Of a stretch of DNA of 64,000 nucleotides, positions 41,283 to 52,200 are shown in pieces. Numbering within the stretch: the first letter of the stretch is position 1; each line of letters starts with the position of its first letter. The notes under the pieces were generated by a model. That model worked only from the letters and a program-made list of their open reading frames with translations, ran no database searches and had not been told where the DNA came from. The translations under genes and the position numbers were made by a program. The DNA comes from Planotetraspora phitsanulokensis (GTDB taxonomy: Bacteria > Actinomycetota > Actinomycetes > Streptosporangiales > Streptosporangiaceae): NCBI RefSeq assembly GCF_016863295.1, contig NZ_BOOP01000034.1, positions 62,001 through 126,000 of the forward strand, written 5' to 3'.

Positions 41283-42542
41283 TCAGGTCTGCGGCACGGC
41301 GACCTGCGGCCCGTGCCCCGGCGCCACCGACCCCTGCAACACCAGCGCGGCCCCGCCGATCGCCGCCGAATCCCGGGGATTGCTCGACAGGTCGACCTGC
41401 ACCGCATGGATCCGCCGCGAGAACGCACGCTCGGCGAGCCGCCGCCGGATCTCGCTCACGTACAACGATCCCGCGACCGCGAATCCTGGCCCGGCGAGCA
41501 CCAGCGTGTCCAGATCCCACAGGTTCGCCAGGGTGAGCGCCCCGTCGGCCAGTAGCGCCGCCGACTCCTCCACAAGGCCCCGCGCCTGATCGTCGCCGTA
41601 GATCGCCGCGCGGGCGAGCACGTCGAAGGCCCGAGCGTCCGGGTCGTCGGGGCGGATCCCCAGACGGTGGGCGAGACCGGCGATCGTGCGGGCGCGCGAC
41701 ACCAGCGCGGCCGGAGCCGCGTACAGCTCCAGGCAGCCGCGGCTTCCGCACCGGCACGGGTCGCCCTCGCGGACCACGGACACGTGCCCGATCTCGCCTG
41801 CGTTCGAGCTGGCCCCCCGCTGGAGCGCTCCGTCGAGGACGACCCCCGAGCCGATCCCGGAGTTCATGTAGAGGCACCCGAAGGTGCGGCCCCGGGAGAC
41901 CTGCCGTCCCCAGAACTCGCCCACGGCAGCGGCGGCGGCGTCGCCGTCGACGAGCACCGGGACCCCGAGCCGCGCGGACAGCGCCCGCCGCAGGTCCAGA
42001 TGCCCGAAACCGGGCAGCGCGAGGAAACGACCGTGCGCCACGTCGACCGGTCCCGGCGCGACGACGGCCAGGCCCGCCACGCTCTGCGGCGCCAGCCCGA
42101 GGCCGCAGGTCACGCGCAGGTAGAGGTCGCTGAGCTGGGTCACCACATCCTCGGCGGGCGAGACGGCGACGAGTTCGCGGCCGATGGTGCCGCCACGGGT
42201 GTCGGTCACCACGCACGTCAGCGTGTCGGCTCCGACGCGGATGCCGACGCCGTACGCCGAGCGGGAGTTGATCACGAGCAAGGTGCGCGGCTTGCCGCCG
42301 GTCGCCACCGTGTCGCCGGTCTCGCGGACGACGCCGTCGTCGAGCAGACGGCGGACGATGTTGGAGATCGTCGGCTGGGTCAGGCCGGTCGCCTTGACGA
42401 GCTCGACCCGGCTGATCGGGCCGGAGGACCGGATGAGGTCGACGACGAGCGCACGGCTCCCGGGCCCCGCAGCCGCGGATTCTCGCCTCGCCAACGCTGG
42501 ACCGCCTTTCGCCCCTGCCGCGGCATTACCGTTACGGGGCAC
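41283..42542 (-). CDS. ROK-family transcriptional repressor
   Basis: The protein has 419 residues from a GTG at 42542 that lacks a ribosome binding site. A TTG at 42494 (AAAGG upstream) would give 403 residues and more promoter space. The N-terminal winged helix reads SRVELVKATGLTQPTISNIVRRL. The ROK domain has the zinc motif GHVSV..GDPCRCGSRGCLE. The kinase motif ENDAN is replaced by DGDAA, as expected of a regulator rather than a sugar kinase. It probably represses the adjacent importer operon and releases DNA on binding the incoming sugar. It is divergent from a LacI-like protein that lacks a DNA-binding domain. Confidence 0.9.
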   Translation of the reverse strand: MPRNGNAAAGAKGGPALARRESAAAGPGSRALVVDLIRSSGPISRVELVKATGLTQPTISNIVRRLLDDGVVRETGDTVATGGKPRTLLVINSRSAYGVGIRVGADTLTCVVTDTRGGTIGRELVAVSPAEDVVTQLSDLYLRVTCGLGLAPQSVAGLAVVAPGPVDVAHGRFLALPGFGHLDLRRALSARLGVPVLVDGDAAAAAVGEFWGRQVSRGRTFGCLYMNSGIGSGVVLDGALQRGASSNAGEIGHVSVVREGDPCRCGSRGCLELYAAPAALVSRARTIAGLAHRLGIRPDDPDARAFDVLARAAIYGDDQARGLVEESAALLADGALTLANLWDLDTLVLAGPGFAVAGSLYVSEIRRRLAERAFSRRIHAVQVDLSSNPRDSAAIGGAALVLQGSVAPGHGPQVAVPQT

Positions 42543-42568
42543 GAGGTTAGTTCACGAGGAGGACATCG

Positions 42569-43420
42569 ATGGCCGCGGAATCGACGGGCCCGCGCGCGGG
42601 CACGCCCGTTGGGCTCGCTCTCGTACGTGACGCCGAGGTCCTCGGGGCCGAGCCGTTCTTCCACGAGTTCATCGCGGGCATGGAACGCGTCCTGGTGCCG
42701 CTCGGCGTTCCGGTGCTCCTCCAGGTCGTCGCGACCATCGCACAGGCCGCCGACCGCATGCGGGCCTGGGCCGAGGAGGACCAGGTGCAGGGAGTGATTC
42801 TCATCGACCTGCTGCCGGGCGACGAGCGGGTCGCGCTCGTACGCGAACTGGGCATGCCCGCAGTGGTCATCGGCGACCCGGTGACAGCCGGGGGGCTGCC
42901 GGCCGTGTGGACGCAGGACGAGGTCGCCATGCGCGGGGTCGTCGACAAGCTCGTCGCGGGCGGCCACGACCACCTCGGGCACGTGGCCGGGCCCGCCGAC
43001 ATGGCGCACACGATCATCCGCCGCCGCACCTTCGCCGACGTGGCGGCCGAGCACGGCGTGCGGACGACGACGTTCGACGGCGACTACTCCGAGGCGGCCG
43101 GGGTGTGCGCAGTCACGGCCCTTGCGAGCATCCGCGACCGGCCGACCGCGCTCGTCTTCGACAACGACGTCATGGCGCTGGGGGCGCTGCACGAGGCCGC
43201 GCGGCTCGGGTTCGCCGTGCCGGCCGACCTGTCGCTCGTCGCGTGGGACGACTCGGCGCTGTGCCAGCTGGCGGAGCCGCCGCTGTCGGCCGTCAGCCAC
43301 GATGTGCAGGCGCTGGGCGTGCTGGTGGGGGAGACGCTGGCCGAGGTCCTGTCGGGAGCCACCGCCCGGGTCATCACGGCCGCTCCGGCGACGCTCGTCG
43401 TTCGCGGTTCGAGTATTTAA
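42569..43420 (+). CDS. LacI-like ligand-binding protein without helix-turn-helix
   Basis: The protein has 283 residues. ATG 42569 has GAGGAGG upstream. It goes straight into the first strand of a periplasmic-binding-type sensor at residue 14 (VGLALVRDAEVLGAEPFFHEFIAGME). It then shows QGVILIDLLPGDE, VDKLVAGGHDHLGHVAGP, RRRTFADVA, PTALVFDNDVMALGAL and DLSLVAWDDSALCQLAEPPLSAV, which is the LacI/GalR sensor domain throughout. The usual 60-residue DNA-binding head is absent, and there is no room for it because the ROK gene begins just upstream. No signal peptide is present, so it is cytosolic. It may sense the sugar and act through the ROK protein, or be a decayed regulator. Confidence 0.85.
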   Translation: MAAESTGPRAGTPVGLALVRDAEVLGAEPFFHEFIAGMERVLVPLGVPVLLQVVATIAQAADRMRAWAEEDQVQGVILIDLLPGDERVALVRELGMPAVVIGDPVTAGGLPAVWTQDEVAMRGVVDKLVAGGHDHLGHVAGPADMAHTIIRRRTFADVAAEHGVRTTTFDGDYSEAAGVCAVTALASIRDRPTALVFDNDVMALGALHEAARLGFAVPADLSLVAWDDSALCQLAEPPLSAVSHDVQALGVLVGETLAEVLSGATARVITAAPATLVVRGSSI

Positions 43421-43421
43421 T

Positions 43422-43434
43422 AGATTACTAATCT
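43422..43434. promoter_or_regulatory. Candidate ROK operator in front of the importer operon
   Basis: AGATTACTAATCT is a perfect palindrome around one central base in an AT-rich island. It lies directly before a TTGACT -35-like hexamer (43441-43446), about 127 bases ahead of the binding-protein gene. ROK repressors favour AT-rich palindromes, so this is the likely operator. Confidence 0.55.
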
Positions 43435-43560
43435 TTGTTATTGACTCCGGGCTTCGTGTCCTGTTTGCTGTGGTTCAGCACACCCCAGCAATGCCCGTGC
43501 AACCCGTGAGTAACGTCCGGGACACACGACACCCCCTGAACATGAAGCAAAGGATGCCCC

Positions 43561-44868
43561 ATGCACCGCACCACGCCTCGAGCCGTACGCGGGGTGGCCG
43601 CGTTCGCCGTCGGAGCCCTCGTCCTCTCCCTCGCCGCGTGCGGCTCCGACGAACCGGCGGCGTCCGCGCAGGGGGGCGGCTCCCTCGACGTCGTCACCCG
43701 CTGGACGGCCGGCAACTCGGCGGCGGCGGCCCAGAAGCGCGTATTCGACGCCTACACCAAGGAGACCGGCACCACGATCAACCTCACCGAGGGCCTGGAG
43801 GAGATCGACGACCAGGTGGAGACCTCGATCGCGGCGGGCAAGTCGCCCGACCTGGTGATCGTCAACCTCTTCGACAAGACCGTCGGCTGGCTCGACGCGG
43901 GCGTCACCGTCCCCGTCGACCAGTACGTCAAGGACTGGGGGCTGGAAACCACGATGAAGCCGGAGGCCCTCGACGAGTGGCGGGTCGGCGGCGTCGCCGG
44001 CGGCGAGCTCCAGGGCCTGCCGTTCTCCGGGTTCAGCTGGCCGCTCTGGTACAACACCGATCTGCTCACCAAGGCCGGGGTGACGTCCGTGCCGAAGACC
44101 ACCGACGAGCTCATCGACGCGGCCCAGAAGCTGCGCGCGGCCGGGATCGGCCCGGTCGCCGTCGGAGGCAAGGACTGGACCGGTCAGAAGCTCTTCTACC
44201 AGATCGCCCAGTCGTTCACCGACGCCAAGACGATGCAGAAGGTCATGCAGGAGGGCGGCTACTGCGCGACGCCGACCGTGATGAACGGCATCACGCTGTT
44301 CACCCGATTGCGTGACGCCAAGGTGTTCGTCGACAACGCCGCCGGTCTGTCGTCCGACGACATGTACGCCACGTACTACTCCGGCAAGGCCGCGATCATG
44401 TCGGCCGGCTCGTGGGCGTACACCGAGTCGAAGGCCTCCGGCACGGGCATCGAGACGCGGACCACCCTCGGCGGGTTCCCCGTGCCGAGTGGCGCCGCCT
44501 ATGCCAAGCCGTCGGCCTACCAGGGCTTCACCGGCGTCGGCTTCATGATCACCAAGCAGGGCGCCTCGCCCGAGAAGATCGGCAAGATCAAGGCGCTCAT
44601 CACCAAGTTCTACGACCAGGCCACCGTCGGCGACTTCGTCAAGGACGCCGGCATTCTGCCCCCTGTCACCGGCGACTTCGCCTCGTACGCGACCGACCCG
44701 CTGACGGCCAAGTCGCTGGGCCTGGACACCGAGGTCGACCATGAGGTGCTGCCCGACGTCTGGATCGGCGCCGCGTCCGACCCGATCACCCAGGTCCTGA
44801 CCGGGGCCTACGGCAAGGCGACTCCGCAGGAGATCTGCGAGGGCCTCGACACGGCCACCAAAGGCTGA
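43561..44868 (+). CDS. Sugar ABC importer, substrate-binding lipoprotein
   Basis: The protein has 435 residues with AAAGGA before the ATG. A type II signal peptide ends in LSLAACGSD with lipobox Cys27. The mature protein starts LDVVTRWTAG, and family landmarks include EEIDDQVETSIAAGKSPDLV, LPFSGFSWPLWYNTDLL, YYSGKAAIMSAGSWAY and YQGFTGVGFMITKQ, all typical of cluster-B carbohydrate binding proteins. It delivers a mono- or oligosaccharide to the two permeases encoded next. It is first gene of the operon. A hairpin after it probably keeps its expression above that of the permeases. Confidence 0.93.
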   Translation: MHRTTPRAVRGVAAFAVGALVLSLAACGSDEPAASAQGGGSLDVVTRWTAGNSAAAAQKRVFDAYTKETGTTINLTEGLEEIDDQVETSIAAGKSPDLVIVNLFDKTVGWLDAGVTVPVDQYVKDWGLETTMKPEALDEWRVGGVAGGELQGLPFSGFSWPLWYNTDLLTKAGVTSVPKTTDELIDAAQKLRAAGIGPVAVGGKDWTGQKLFYQIAQSFTDAKTMQKVMQEGGYCATPTVMNGITLFTRLRDAKVFVDNAAGLSSDDMYATYYSGKAAIMSAGSWAYTESKASGTGIETRTTLGGFPVPSGAAYAKPSAYQGFTGVGFMITKQGASPEKIGKIKALITKFYDQATVGDFVKDAGILPPVTGDFASYATDPLTAKSLGLDTEVDHEVLPDVWIGAASDPITQVLTGAYGKATPQEICEGLDTATKG

Positions 44869-44886
44869 GAGACCACCTCCCAATAA

Positions 44887-44913
44887 GGGGTCGCCGGGCG
44901 CCGCGGCGGCCCC
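44887..44913 (+). terminator. Attenuating hairpin after the binding-protein gene
   Basis: GGGGTCGCCG and CGGCGGCCCC pair at nine of ten positions around a short loop, in the 72-base gap before the first permease. Such hairpins commonly protect or partly end the binding-protein transcript. Confidence 0.5.
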
Positions 44914-44940
44914 TCTCCTGCACGAAGGAAACACCCTCAC

Positions 44941-45807
44941 ATGACCAGATCCCCCCGGGTCCTCTGGCTGACCGTTCCATCCCTCGTCTGGTTCGCCGTC
45001 TTCTCCGTCGGCCCGCTCGTGGCGATGTTCGTCATCGCCACGCTGCGCTGGAAAGGGCTGCTGTACGAGCCCACGTACATCGGCCTGGACAACGTCACCA
45101 AGGTGTTCGCCGATCCGACCTTCCACGCGGCGGTGCGCAACAGCCTGATCCAGGTGGCCGTCGCGATCCCGGTGATGATCCCGCTGGCCTTCATGCTCGG
45201 ATACCACCTCAACACCAAGCCGCGGGCCTACCGGATCCTGTCGGTCCTCTACTTCTCGCCGGGGCTCATCTCGATCTCCATGACCGGGATGATCTTCTAC
45301 GGCGTGCTGTCGCCCAACGGCGGCGTCAACGGCCTGCTGCGCGGGCTCGGGCTCGACTCGCTGGCCAACGCGTGGCTGGCCGACCCGGCCACCGCGCTGC
45401 CGAGCCTCATCGCCATCGACCTGTGGCGCGGCATCGGCTGGACGGCGGTGCTGTTCGCGGCCCGCCTCGCCAGCGTGCCGGGTGAGGTGATCGAGGCGGC
45501 CCAGATCGACGGCGCCGGCAGGTTCCGCACGATGTGGCAGGTCGCCTTCCCGATGGTGAAGGACTACGTCCGCACGCTGACGATGCTCCAGTTCCTCTGG
45601 ACGCTCTTCACCTCGGCCGCGCTGATCCTGCTGCTCACCAAGGGCGGCCCCGGCACGTCCTCGACCACCCTGTCCTACCTCGTCTACGCCAAGGCCTTCT
45701 CGATGCGCGACCTCGGCTACAGCCAGGTCGTGGGCGTCGTGCTGCTCCTGTTCGGTATCGCCGGAATGGCGCTGATCCGGGCCCTGCTGCGGGGGGACAC
45801 CCGATGA
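44941..45807 (+). CDS. Sugar ABC importer permease (MalF-type)
   Basis: The protein has 288 residues and six predicted membrane helices, with AAGGAA before the ATG. The cytoplasmic EAA loop that contacts the ATPase reads [25 protein letters not shown]. Helix 1 starts [19 protein letters not shown]. It overlaps the next permease by ATGA, showing translational coupling. No ATPase gene is present in the operon. As in other actinomycetes, a shared MsiK-type ATPase encoded elsewhere is the probable energiser. Confidence 0.93.
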   Translation: MTRSPRVLWLTVPSLVWFAVFSVGPLVAMFVIATLRWKGLLYEPTYIGLDNVTKVFADPTFHAAVRNSLIQVAVAIPVMIPLAFMLGYHLNTKPRAYRILSVLYFSPGLISISMTGMIFYGVLSPNGGVNGLLRGLGLDSLANAWLADPATALPSLIAIDLWRGIGWTAVLFAARLASVPGEVIEAAQIDGAGRFRTMWQVAFPMVKDYVRTLTMLQFLWTLFTSAALILLLTKGGPGTSSTTLSYLVYAKAFSMRDLGYSQVVGVVLLLFGIAGMALIRALLRGDTR

Positions 45808-46619
45808 GGAAGCGTCCGCTCGCGACGGTCCTGAGCTGGTTGTACGCCCTGATCCTCGCGGCCCCGCTCTACTACCTCGCGGTCAGCGCCCTGAAGACCA
45901 ACATCGAGATCTTCACCCGGCCGTTCGCGCTGCCCGCGGCGTGGCTGTGGGAGAACTTCCACACCGCCTGGGAGACCGCCCGGCTCGGGCAGGCGCTGCT
46001 CAACTCGGTGCTCATCTCGCTGGTCGCGATCGTGCTGACGCTGGCGCTGGCCGTACCGGCGGCGTACGCGCTGGCCCGCACCGACAGCCGGGCGGCCCGG
46101 GTGATCACCGGCGCCTTCTCGGCCGGGTTCCTCATTCCGCCGTTCGCGGCGCTGATTCCCACGGTCGTGCTGGCGATCAACATGGGACTCTTCGGCACCC
46201 GCGAGTTCCAGATGCTCTTCCTGCCCGCGAGCGCGCTGCCGCTGTCGGTGCTGCTGCTGACGCAGTTCATGCGCACCGTGCCGGCGGCGCTGGTGGAGTC
46301 GGCCGCACTCGACGGGGCCGGTCACTGGAGGCTGCTGACCCGCGTCTTCGTGCCCATCGCGAGGCCGGGCGTGGTGAGCGTGACGATCCTCCAGCTGCTC
46401 ACCTTCTGGAACGAGTACCTGTTCGCCCTGACCATCACGGGCACCTCGCCGGACGTGCGCACCGTCCAGGTCGCCCTGCCGACGCTCATCTCCGACGCGA
46501 CCAACCTCGGCGTGCTCGCCGCCGGCACCGTGCTCACCGTGCTGCCGGTGTACGTCGCGTACTCACTCATGAATCGCCGGATGCAGGAAGCACTCACCGC
46601 GGGGGCGGTCAAGGAATGA
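45804..46619 (+). CDS. Sugar ABC importer permease (MalG-type)
   Basis: The protein has 271 residues from the ATG at 45804 that overlaps the previous stop; the frame is open upstream but that part is inside the first permease gene. Six helices are expected. The EAA loop reads [24 protein letters not shown], and [16 protein letters not shown] and the C-terminal end AGAVKE are typical of MalG-type partners. It again overlaps the following beta-mannosidase gene by ATGA, so transport and hydrolysis are tightly coupled. Confidence 0.93.
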   Translation: MRKRPLATVLSWLYALILAAPLYYLAVSALKTNIEIFTRPFALPAAWLWENFHTAWETARLGQALLNSVLISLVAIVLTLALAVPAAYALARTDSRAARVITGAFSAGFLIPPFAALIPTVVLAINMGLFGTREFQMLFLPASALPLSVLLLTQFMRTVPAALVESAALDGAGHWRLLTRVFVPIARPGVVSVTILQLLTFWNEYLFALTITGTSPDVRTVQVALPTLISDATNLGVLAAGTVLTVLPVYVAYSLMNRRMQEALTAGAVKE

Positions 46620-49186
46620 CACAGACCACACAGGCCACTACCTCCATGAGCGCCACCCGCTTCGACCTCGGCGGCGAATGGGAGCTGACCTGGGCAGGAG
46701 GGCCGGACGACGCGCCGGAGGCCGTCCGCACGGCGGCGATCCCGGCGCGGGTGCCCGGCGAGGTGCACACCGCCCTCATGGCGGCCGGGCTCATCGCCGA
46801 CCCCGACGTGGGGTGGGGCGAGCTGGCGCAGCGGTGGGTCGGCCACTCCCAGTGGGTCTACAAGCGCACGGTGCACTGGTCGCCGGTTTCCGGGGCGCGG
46901 ACCGACCTGGTGGCCGACGGCCTCGACACGATCGCCGAGGTGTACGTGAACGGCAGCCTCGTCGGCGCCGCGCGCGACCAGCACCTCGCCTACCGCTGGC
47001 CGGTCGACGACGTGCTGGTGCCGGGCGAAAACCACGTCGAGGTGCGGTTCGCCTCGGCGTGGGAGGCCGCCCATCAGCACGAACACGCCCACGGCCCGCT
47101 GCCCAGCCCGTACGACGAGCCCTACGCGCACGTACGCAAGGCCGCCGCCAACTTCGGCTGGGACTGGGGCCCTCACTACGTCACCGCCGGGATCTGGCGG
47201 GGCATCCGGCTGGAGACCTACACGGGCAGGATCGACAACGTCCGCCCGCTTGTCCGCCTCGACCTCGGCCACACCACCGCCCACGTCACGGTGCACGTAC
47301 GCGTGGACGCGCCGGACGGGTCCGAGGTGTGCGTGGAACTGGCCGACCCGACCGGTCGGCCGGTCGGATCGGCCACGGGCACGGTCGTCGGAAGTGACGA
47401 GGTCGTCGTCGCCCTGCGGGTGGACGACCCCGACCTCTGGTGGCCCGTCGGCCTCGGCGGGCAGCCGCTGTACCGCCTGCGCGTGGAGCTCGGCCACGCC
47501 GGGGTCGTGCTGGACTCCGCGTCCGTACGGGTGGGACTGCGCAGCGTCGCGGTCGACGAGACCCCCGACGCGCTCGGCACCCGCTGGGCGCTCGTCGTCA
47601 ACGGCAGGCCGGTACGGGTCCGGGGGTACAACTGGATCCCCGACGACACGTTCGCGAGCCGGGCCACGCCGGAGCGGGTGGCGTACCGGATCGACCAGGC
47701 GGTCGCCGGGAACGCCAACCTGCTGCGCGTCTGGGGCGGCGGGCACTTCGCCACCGAGGAGTTCCTCGATGCGTGCGACGAACGCGGCGTCCTGGTGTGG
47801 CACGACTTCCTCTTCGCGTGCGCCGCGTACTGCGAGGACGAGGAGATGACCGCGCTGGTGACCGCCGAGGCGGAGCAGGCGGTCGCCCGGATGGCGGCGC
47901 ACCCGAGCCTGGTGATCTGGTGCGGCGGCAACGAGACCGTGCTCGGCTGGCACCACTGGGGCTGGGCCGACCAGATCGGCACGCGCGGCTGGGGCGCGCG
48001 GTACTACCTCGACGTGCTGCCCGCGGTGCTGGAACGGCTCGACCCGACGCGGCCCTACGTGCCCAACTCGCCCTGGTCGGGCGCGCTCGACCGGGACCCG
48101 GCGGCCGACACCCACGGCCTCAGCCACCTGTGGGACGCCTGGAACGAGCGCGACTACGCCCATTACCGCTACCACGACCCGTCGTTCGTGGCCGAGATGG
48201 GCTGGTGCGGCCCGCCCGCGTGGACGACGCTCGACCGCGTCGTCCCGGGTGAGTCTCCCGGGCCGGACTCGCCGCAGACGCGTCACCACCTGCGCGCCAT
48301 CGACGGCATGCACAAGCTCACCCGGGGGTTGCAGCCCCATGTGCCGACGCCCCGGACCGACGCCGACTGGCACTTCGCGACGCAGGTCGTGCAGGCCCGC
48401 GCGGTCGCGGCGGGCGTCGAGTGGCTGCGGTCGCGCGAACGGTGCGCGGGCGCGGTGGTCTGGCAGCTCAACGACTGCTGGCCGGTGATCAGCTGGTCCG
48501 CCGTCGACGGCGCGGGCATCGAGAAACCGCTCTGGCACGCGCTGCGTCGCTCCTTCGCCCCCCGCCTGGCGAGCGTCCAGCCGGTCACCCCGGGACCGAC
48601 CCACGACCCGACCGGCCCCGACGGCCTGGTGGTCGCGCTGGTCAACGACTCGGCCACGGCCTGGACCGCCGACGTGCTGGTCCGAAGGGTGGCGCTCGAC
48701 GGCCGGGAGCTCGCCCGGACCACCCTCAGCGCCGGCTGCCCGGCAGGCGGCCTGGTACGGCTGCCCGTCGACCCGGCCGTCGCGAACCCCGGCGACCCGA
48801 ACGCCGAGATGCTCGTCGTCGAGGCCGGCGGGACACGTACCACCTGGATCTACCGCCCCGAGCGCGAGCTGACCGCACCGCGCCCGGAACGGCGGGTCGC
48901 CGTCGAGATCGCCGACGGAGTCCTGCGCGTCACGGTCACCGCCGTGACCACCCTGCGCGAGGTGTGTGTGGCCGCCGACCGGCTGGCCGCGCCACTCGGC
49001 CTCGAACCGTCCGCGCTCGTTGTGGACGACGCCCTCGTCACGCTCCTGCCGGGCGAGAGCCGTACCTTCCGCATCACCCGACGGGACGGCCGTGCGATCG
49101 GCCCGGCCGAGCTCCCCACCACCCTCCTCAGCGCAACGGTCCGGTCCTTCGGCGAGGTCACCGGCCCCAGTGGGAATTCGCTCTGA
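46616..49186 (+). CDS. GH2 beta-mannosidase, cytosolic
   Basis: The protein has 856 residues from the ATG at 46616, which overlaps the permease stop; a second ATG follows ten codons later. There is no signal peptide, so it hydrolyses imported oligosaccharides. The N-terminal sugar-binding sandwich carries WVYKRTVHW and [21 protein letters not shown], hallmarks of GH2 beta-mannosidases. In the TIM barrel, [13 protein letters not shown] and [12 protein letters not shown] lead to the acid/base Glu440 in WCGGNET and the probable nucleophile Glu527 in FVAEMGW. It removes terminal beta-linked mannose. Related GH2 enzymes act on glucosamine, so specificity needs testing. Confidence 0.9.
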   Translation: MTQTTQATTSMSATRFDLGGEWELTWAGGPDDAPEAVRTAAIPARVPGEVHTALMAAGLIADPDVGWGELAQRWVGHSQWVYKRTVHWSPVSGARTDLVADGLDTIAEVYVNGSLVGAARDQHLAYRWPVDDVLVPGENHVEVRFASAWEAAHQHEHAHGPLPSPYDEPYAHVRKAAANFGWDWGPHYVTAGIWRGIRLETYTGRIDNVRPLVRLDLGHTTAHVTVHVRVDAPDGSEVCVELADPTGRPVGSATGTVVGSDEVVVALRVDDPDLWWPVGLGGQPLYRLRVELGHAGVVLDSASVRVGLRSVAVDETPDALGTRWALVVNGRPVRVRGYNWIPDDTFASRATPERVAYRIDQAVAGNANLLRVWGGGHFATEEFLDACDERGVLVWHDFLFACAAYCEDEEMTALVTAEAEQAVARMAAHPSLVIWCGGNETVLGWHHWGWADQIGTRGWGARYYLDVLPAVLERLDPTRPYVPNSPWSGALDRDPAADTHGLSHLWDAWNERDYAHYRYHDPSFVAEMGWCGPPAWTTLDRVVPGESPGPDSPQTRHHLRAIDGMHKLTRGLQPHVPTPRTDADWHFATQVVQARAVAAGVEWLRSRERCAGAVVWQLNDCWPVISWSAVDGAGIEKPLWHALRRSFAPRLASVQPVTPGPTHDPTGPDGLVVALVNDSATAWTADVLVRRVALDGRELARTTLSAGCPAGGLVRLPVDPAVANPGDPNAEMLVVEAGGTRTTWIYRPERELTAPRPERRVAVEIADGVLRVTVTAVTTLREVCVAADRLAAPLGLEPSALVVDDALVTLLPGESRTFRITRRDGRAIGPAELPTTLLSATVRSFGEVTGPSGNSL

Positions 49187-49201
49187 CCAAAGGAACCCCC
49201 C

Positions 49202-52200
49202 ATGAAACTCCGAAGGACACTCAGCGCGTTAGCCGGCGCCGCCATGGTCGTCGTGACCCTGGCGGTGCCGTCGCAGGCGGCGGCCGCACGCCAGATCCAC
49301 GTGGCCAAGACCGGGAACGACGCGAACGCGGGCACGTCGGCCGCGCCGTACCTGACCATCGACAAGGCCGCCCAGGAGGCGCAGCCGGGCGACACGGTCG
49401 TCGTCCACGCCGGGCTCTACCGCGAGTGGGTCAGGCCCGCCCGCGGCGGAACCGGCGAGGACGCCCGCATCACCTACACCAGCGCCGGCGACGGCGAGGT
49501 CGTCATCAAGGGCTCGGAGGAGATCGACACCTGGACGCGGTACAGCGGCGACGTCTGGAAGGTCACCCTCCCCGACTCCTACTTCGGCGACTTCAACCCG
49601 TACAGCACGGGCCAGCCGCAGGGGGGCGAGGGCGGCACCTTCCCCGGCTACACCGCCGGTGACGTCTACCTCAACGAGCAGGCCTACTACGAGAAGCCGT
49701 CGCTGAGCGCCGTCCAGTCGGCCGCGGACACCTGGTTCGCCGAGGTCGGCGGCGTCGACACGACCATCTACGCCAACTTCGACGGCAACGACCCGAACGC
49801 CAAGCTGGCCGAGATCAACGTACGCCGCCAGGTGTTCGCGCCGGAGGCGTGGGGCCTCGGCTACATCACCGTCCACGGCTTCACGGTCAAGGACGCCGCG
49901 GGCACGTACTCGGACTTCCCGAGCAGCCCCTCGCGGCGGCAGGCGGGCGCGATCAGCGTCAACGGCGGCCTGAAGTGGATCATCGAGCAGAACACCGTCG
50001 TCAACGCCCGCACCATCGCCATCGACATCGGTCTCGGGTGCGACGAGTGGGCCGGGAACCGCCCCGGCCAGACCCGGACGGACTTCCACGACACCGCCAA
50101 GTACGGCTCGCACATCGTCCGCAACAACTACATCGCCAAGGCCGGCCAGTCCGGCATCGCCGGCGTGTTCTCCTGGAACTCCGACATTCTGTACAACCGC
50201 ATCGAGGACACGAACTACCGCGGCGAGTTCAGCGGCGCGGAGACGGCCCCGATCAAGGTCCACTACATGAACGAGGGCCTCATCAAGGGCAACTTCCTCA
50301 AGAACTCCAAGGGCGGCAACTCCGCGGGGATCTGGACCGACTGGGGCAACCAGAACCTCCGCGTGACCGGCAACATCGTGATGAACGCCCCGTGGGGTTA
50401 CTACGCGGAGGCCGTCCACGGGCCGATCCTCGTCGACAACAACGTGTTCATCGGCAACTCCGACATCCGCATGCTCGACGCGACCGGCGTCGTCTACGCC
50501 GACAACCTGTTCGTCGACAACGGCCGCATCGCGGTCGACGGCGGCGGCCGGGACGCGTACTACTTCCAGCCGGGCACGATGAACGAGAGCACCGCGCTCA
50601 CCAGCCCGCAGAAGTTCTTCTGGTACAACAACCTCGTCAACGGCTCGACCCTCCCGGCGGACGCCACGGACAAGACACACGTCAAGGAGGGCAACGCCAC
50701 CGGCGTCCTATCGAACGTCAAGGTCAACGCATCGGCCACCGAGGTGAAACTCGACTTCGACCTCGACGCCTCCGGCATCGGCGGCCTCACGCCGGTGACG
50801 AAGGCACGGGTCGGGGTCATCCCGCGGGCCGGCGAGTCGATCGCCGCCGACGTCACGACCGACTTCTTCGGCAAGCCCTTCAGCGGAATGCCCGGCCCGT
50901 TCGCCGAGGCGAAGACCGGCGCCAACTCCTTCACCCTGTGGCCCCCGGCGGGCCAGACGGTGCCGACGCCGCCCGCGCCGCCCGCGGACGTCCCGGTCAA
51001 CCTGTCGCTCAACCCGGACGCGAAGGTCGTCGCCTCGTACGAGGACGGCAACCTCGTCGCGACGAACGCCATCGACGGCAACGGCTCCTCGCGCTGGTCG
51101 AGCGACCACAGCAACGACCCCAACGCGTGGATCTACGTCGACCTCGGTCGCGAGTACGACGTCTCCAAGGCTGTCCTGCAGTGGGAGGCGGCCTACGGGA
51201 AGTCGTACAAGATACAGATCTCCGGCGACGCCCAGCACTGGGAGGACGTCTACTCGACCACGACCGGCGCGGGCGGTGTGGAGACGATCACGATCCGCAG
51301 GGACACCCGCTACGTCCGCATGCAGGGCGTGCAGCCGCAGACGCAGTACGGCTACTCGCTCTACGAGTTCGAGATCTACGGCACTCCGGTGCAGCCGGAC
51401 GTCCCGGTCAACATCGCGCTGAACCTGGCGCCATCGGCCTACACCGCGTCGTCGCAGTCGAACGACGGCAGCGGCCCGGTCAACAGCCAGCCGCAGAACG
51501 ACAGGTCGGCGTTCCGCGCGTTTGACGGCAACACCGCCACCCGCTGGGGCTCCGACGGCGGCGACACCCAGTGGATCCAGGTCGACACCGGCAAGACGCA
51601 CGTCATCGACAAGGTCGTGCTGAAGTGGGAGGCGGCGTACGCGTCCCAGTACAAGATCCAGACCTCGGCCGACGGCACGCAGTGGACCGACGTGCACACG
51701 CACGACGATGCCGCCCCCACGGGCGACCACGTCGACGAGATCACCCTGAATCCTCCGGTCTCGGGCCGTTACGTGCGGGTGCAGGGCGTCAAGGCCGCCA
51801 CCCAGTGGGGCCTGTCGCTCTGGGAGTTCGAGGTGTACGGCACGGCCGAGCCCGCCGACACCGTCCCGCAGTGGCCGACGACCGCCCAGCTCCAGCTGAG
51901 CGCGGTGACCGGCACCTCGGCGAACGTCGCCTGGCCGGCCGCGACCGACAACCAGGGCGTGACCGGCTACAAGGTGTATCTCGGCCAGACGCTGAAGGGC
52001 ACCCTGGGCGCCGACGCCCGTGACTTCGCCCTGACGGGCCTGGCCGCGGGCCGGACGTACACCGTGAAGATCACCGCACTCGACGCGGGCGGCGAGAGCC
52101 AGGGCCTCACGAAGACCTTCACGACCTCCGGCAACTCCGCGACGCGCGCGCTGTCCACCACCTACCCGCGCACGTACGCCGACTGGGAGGAGGGCCTTCT

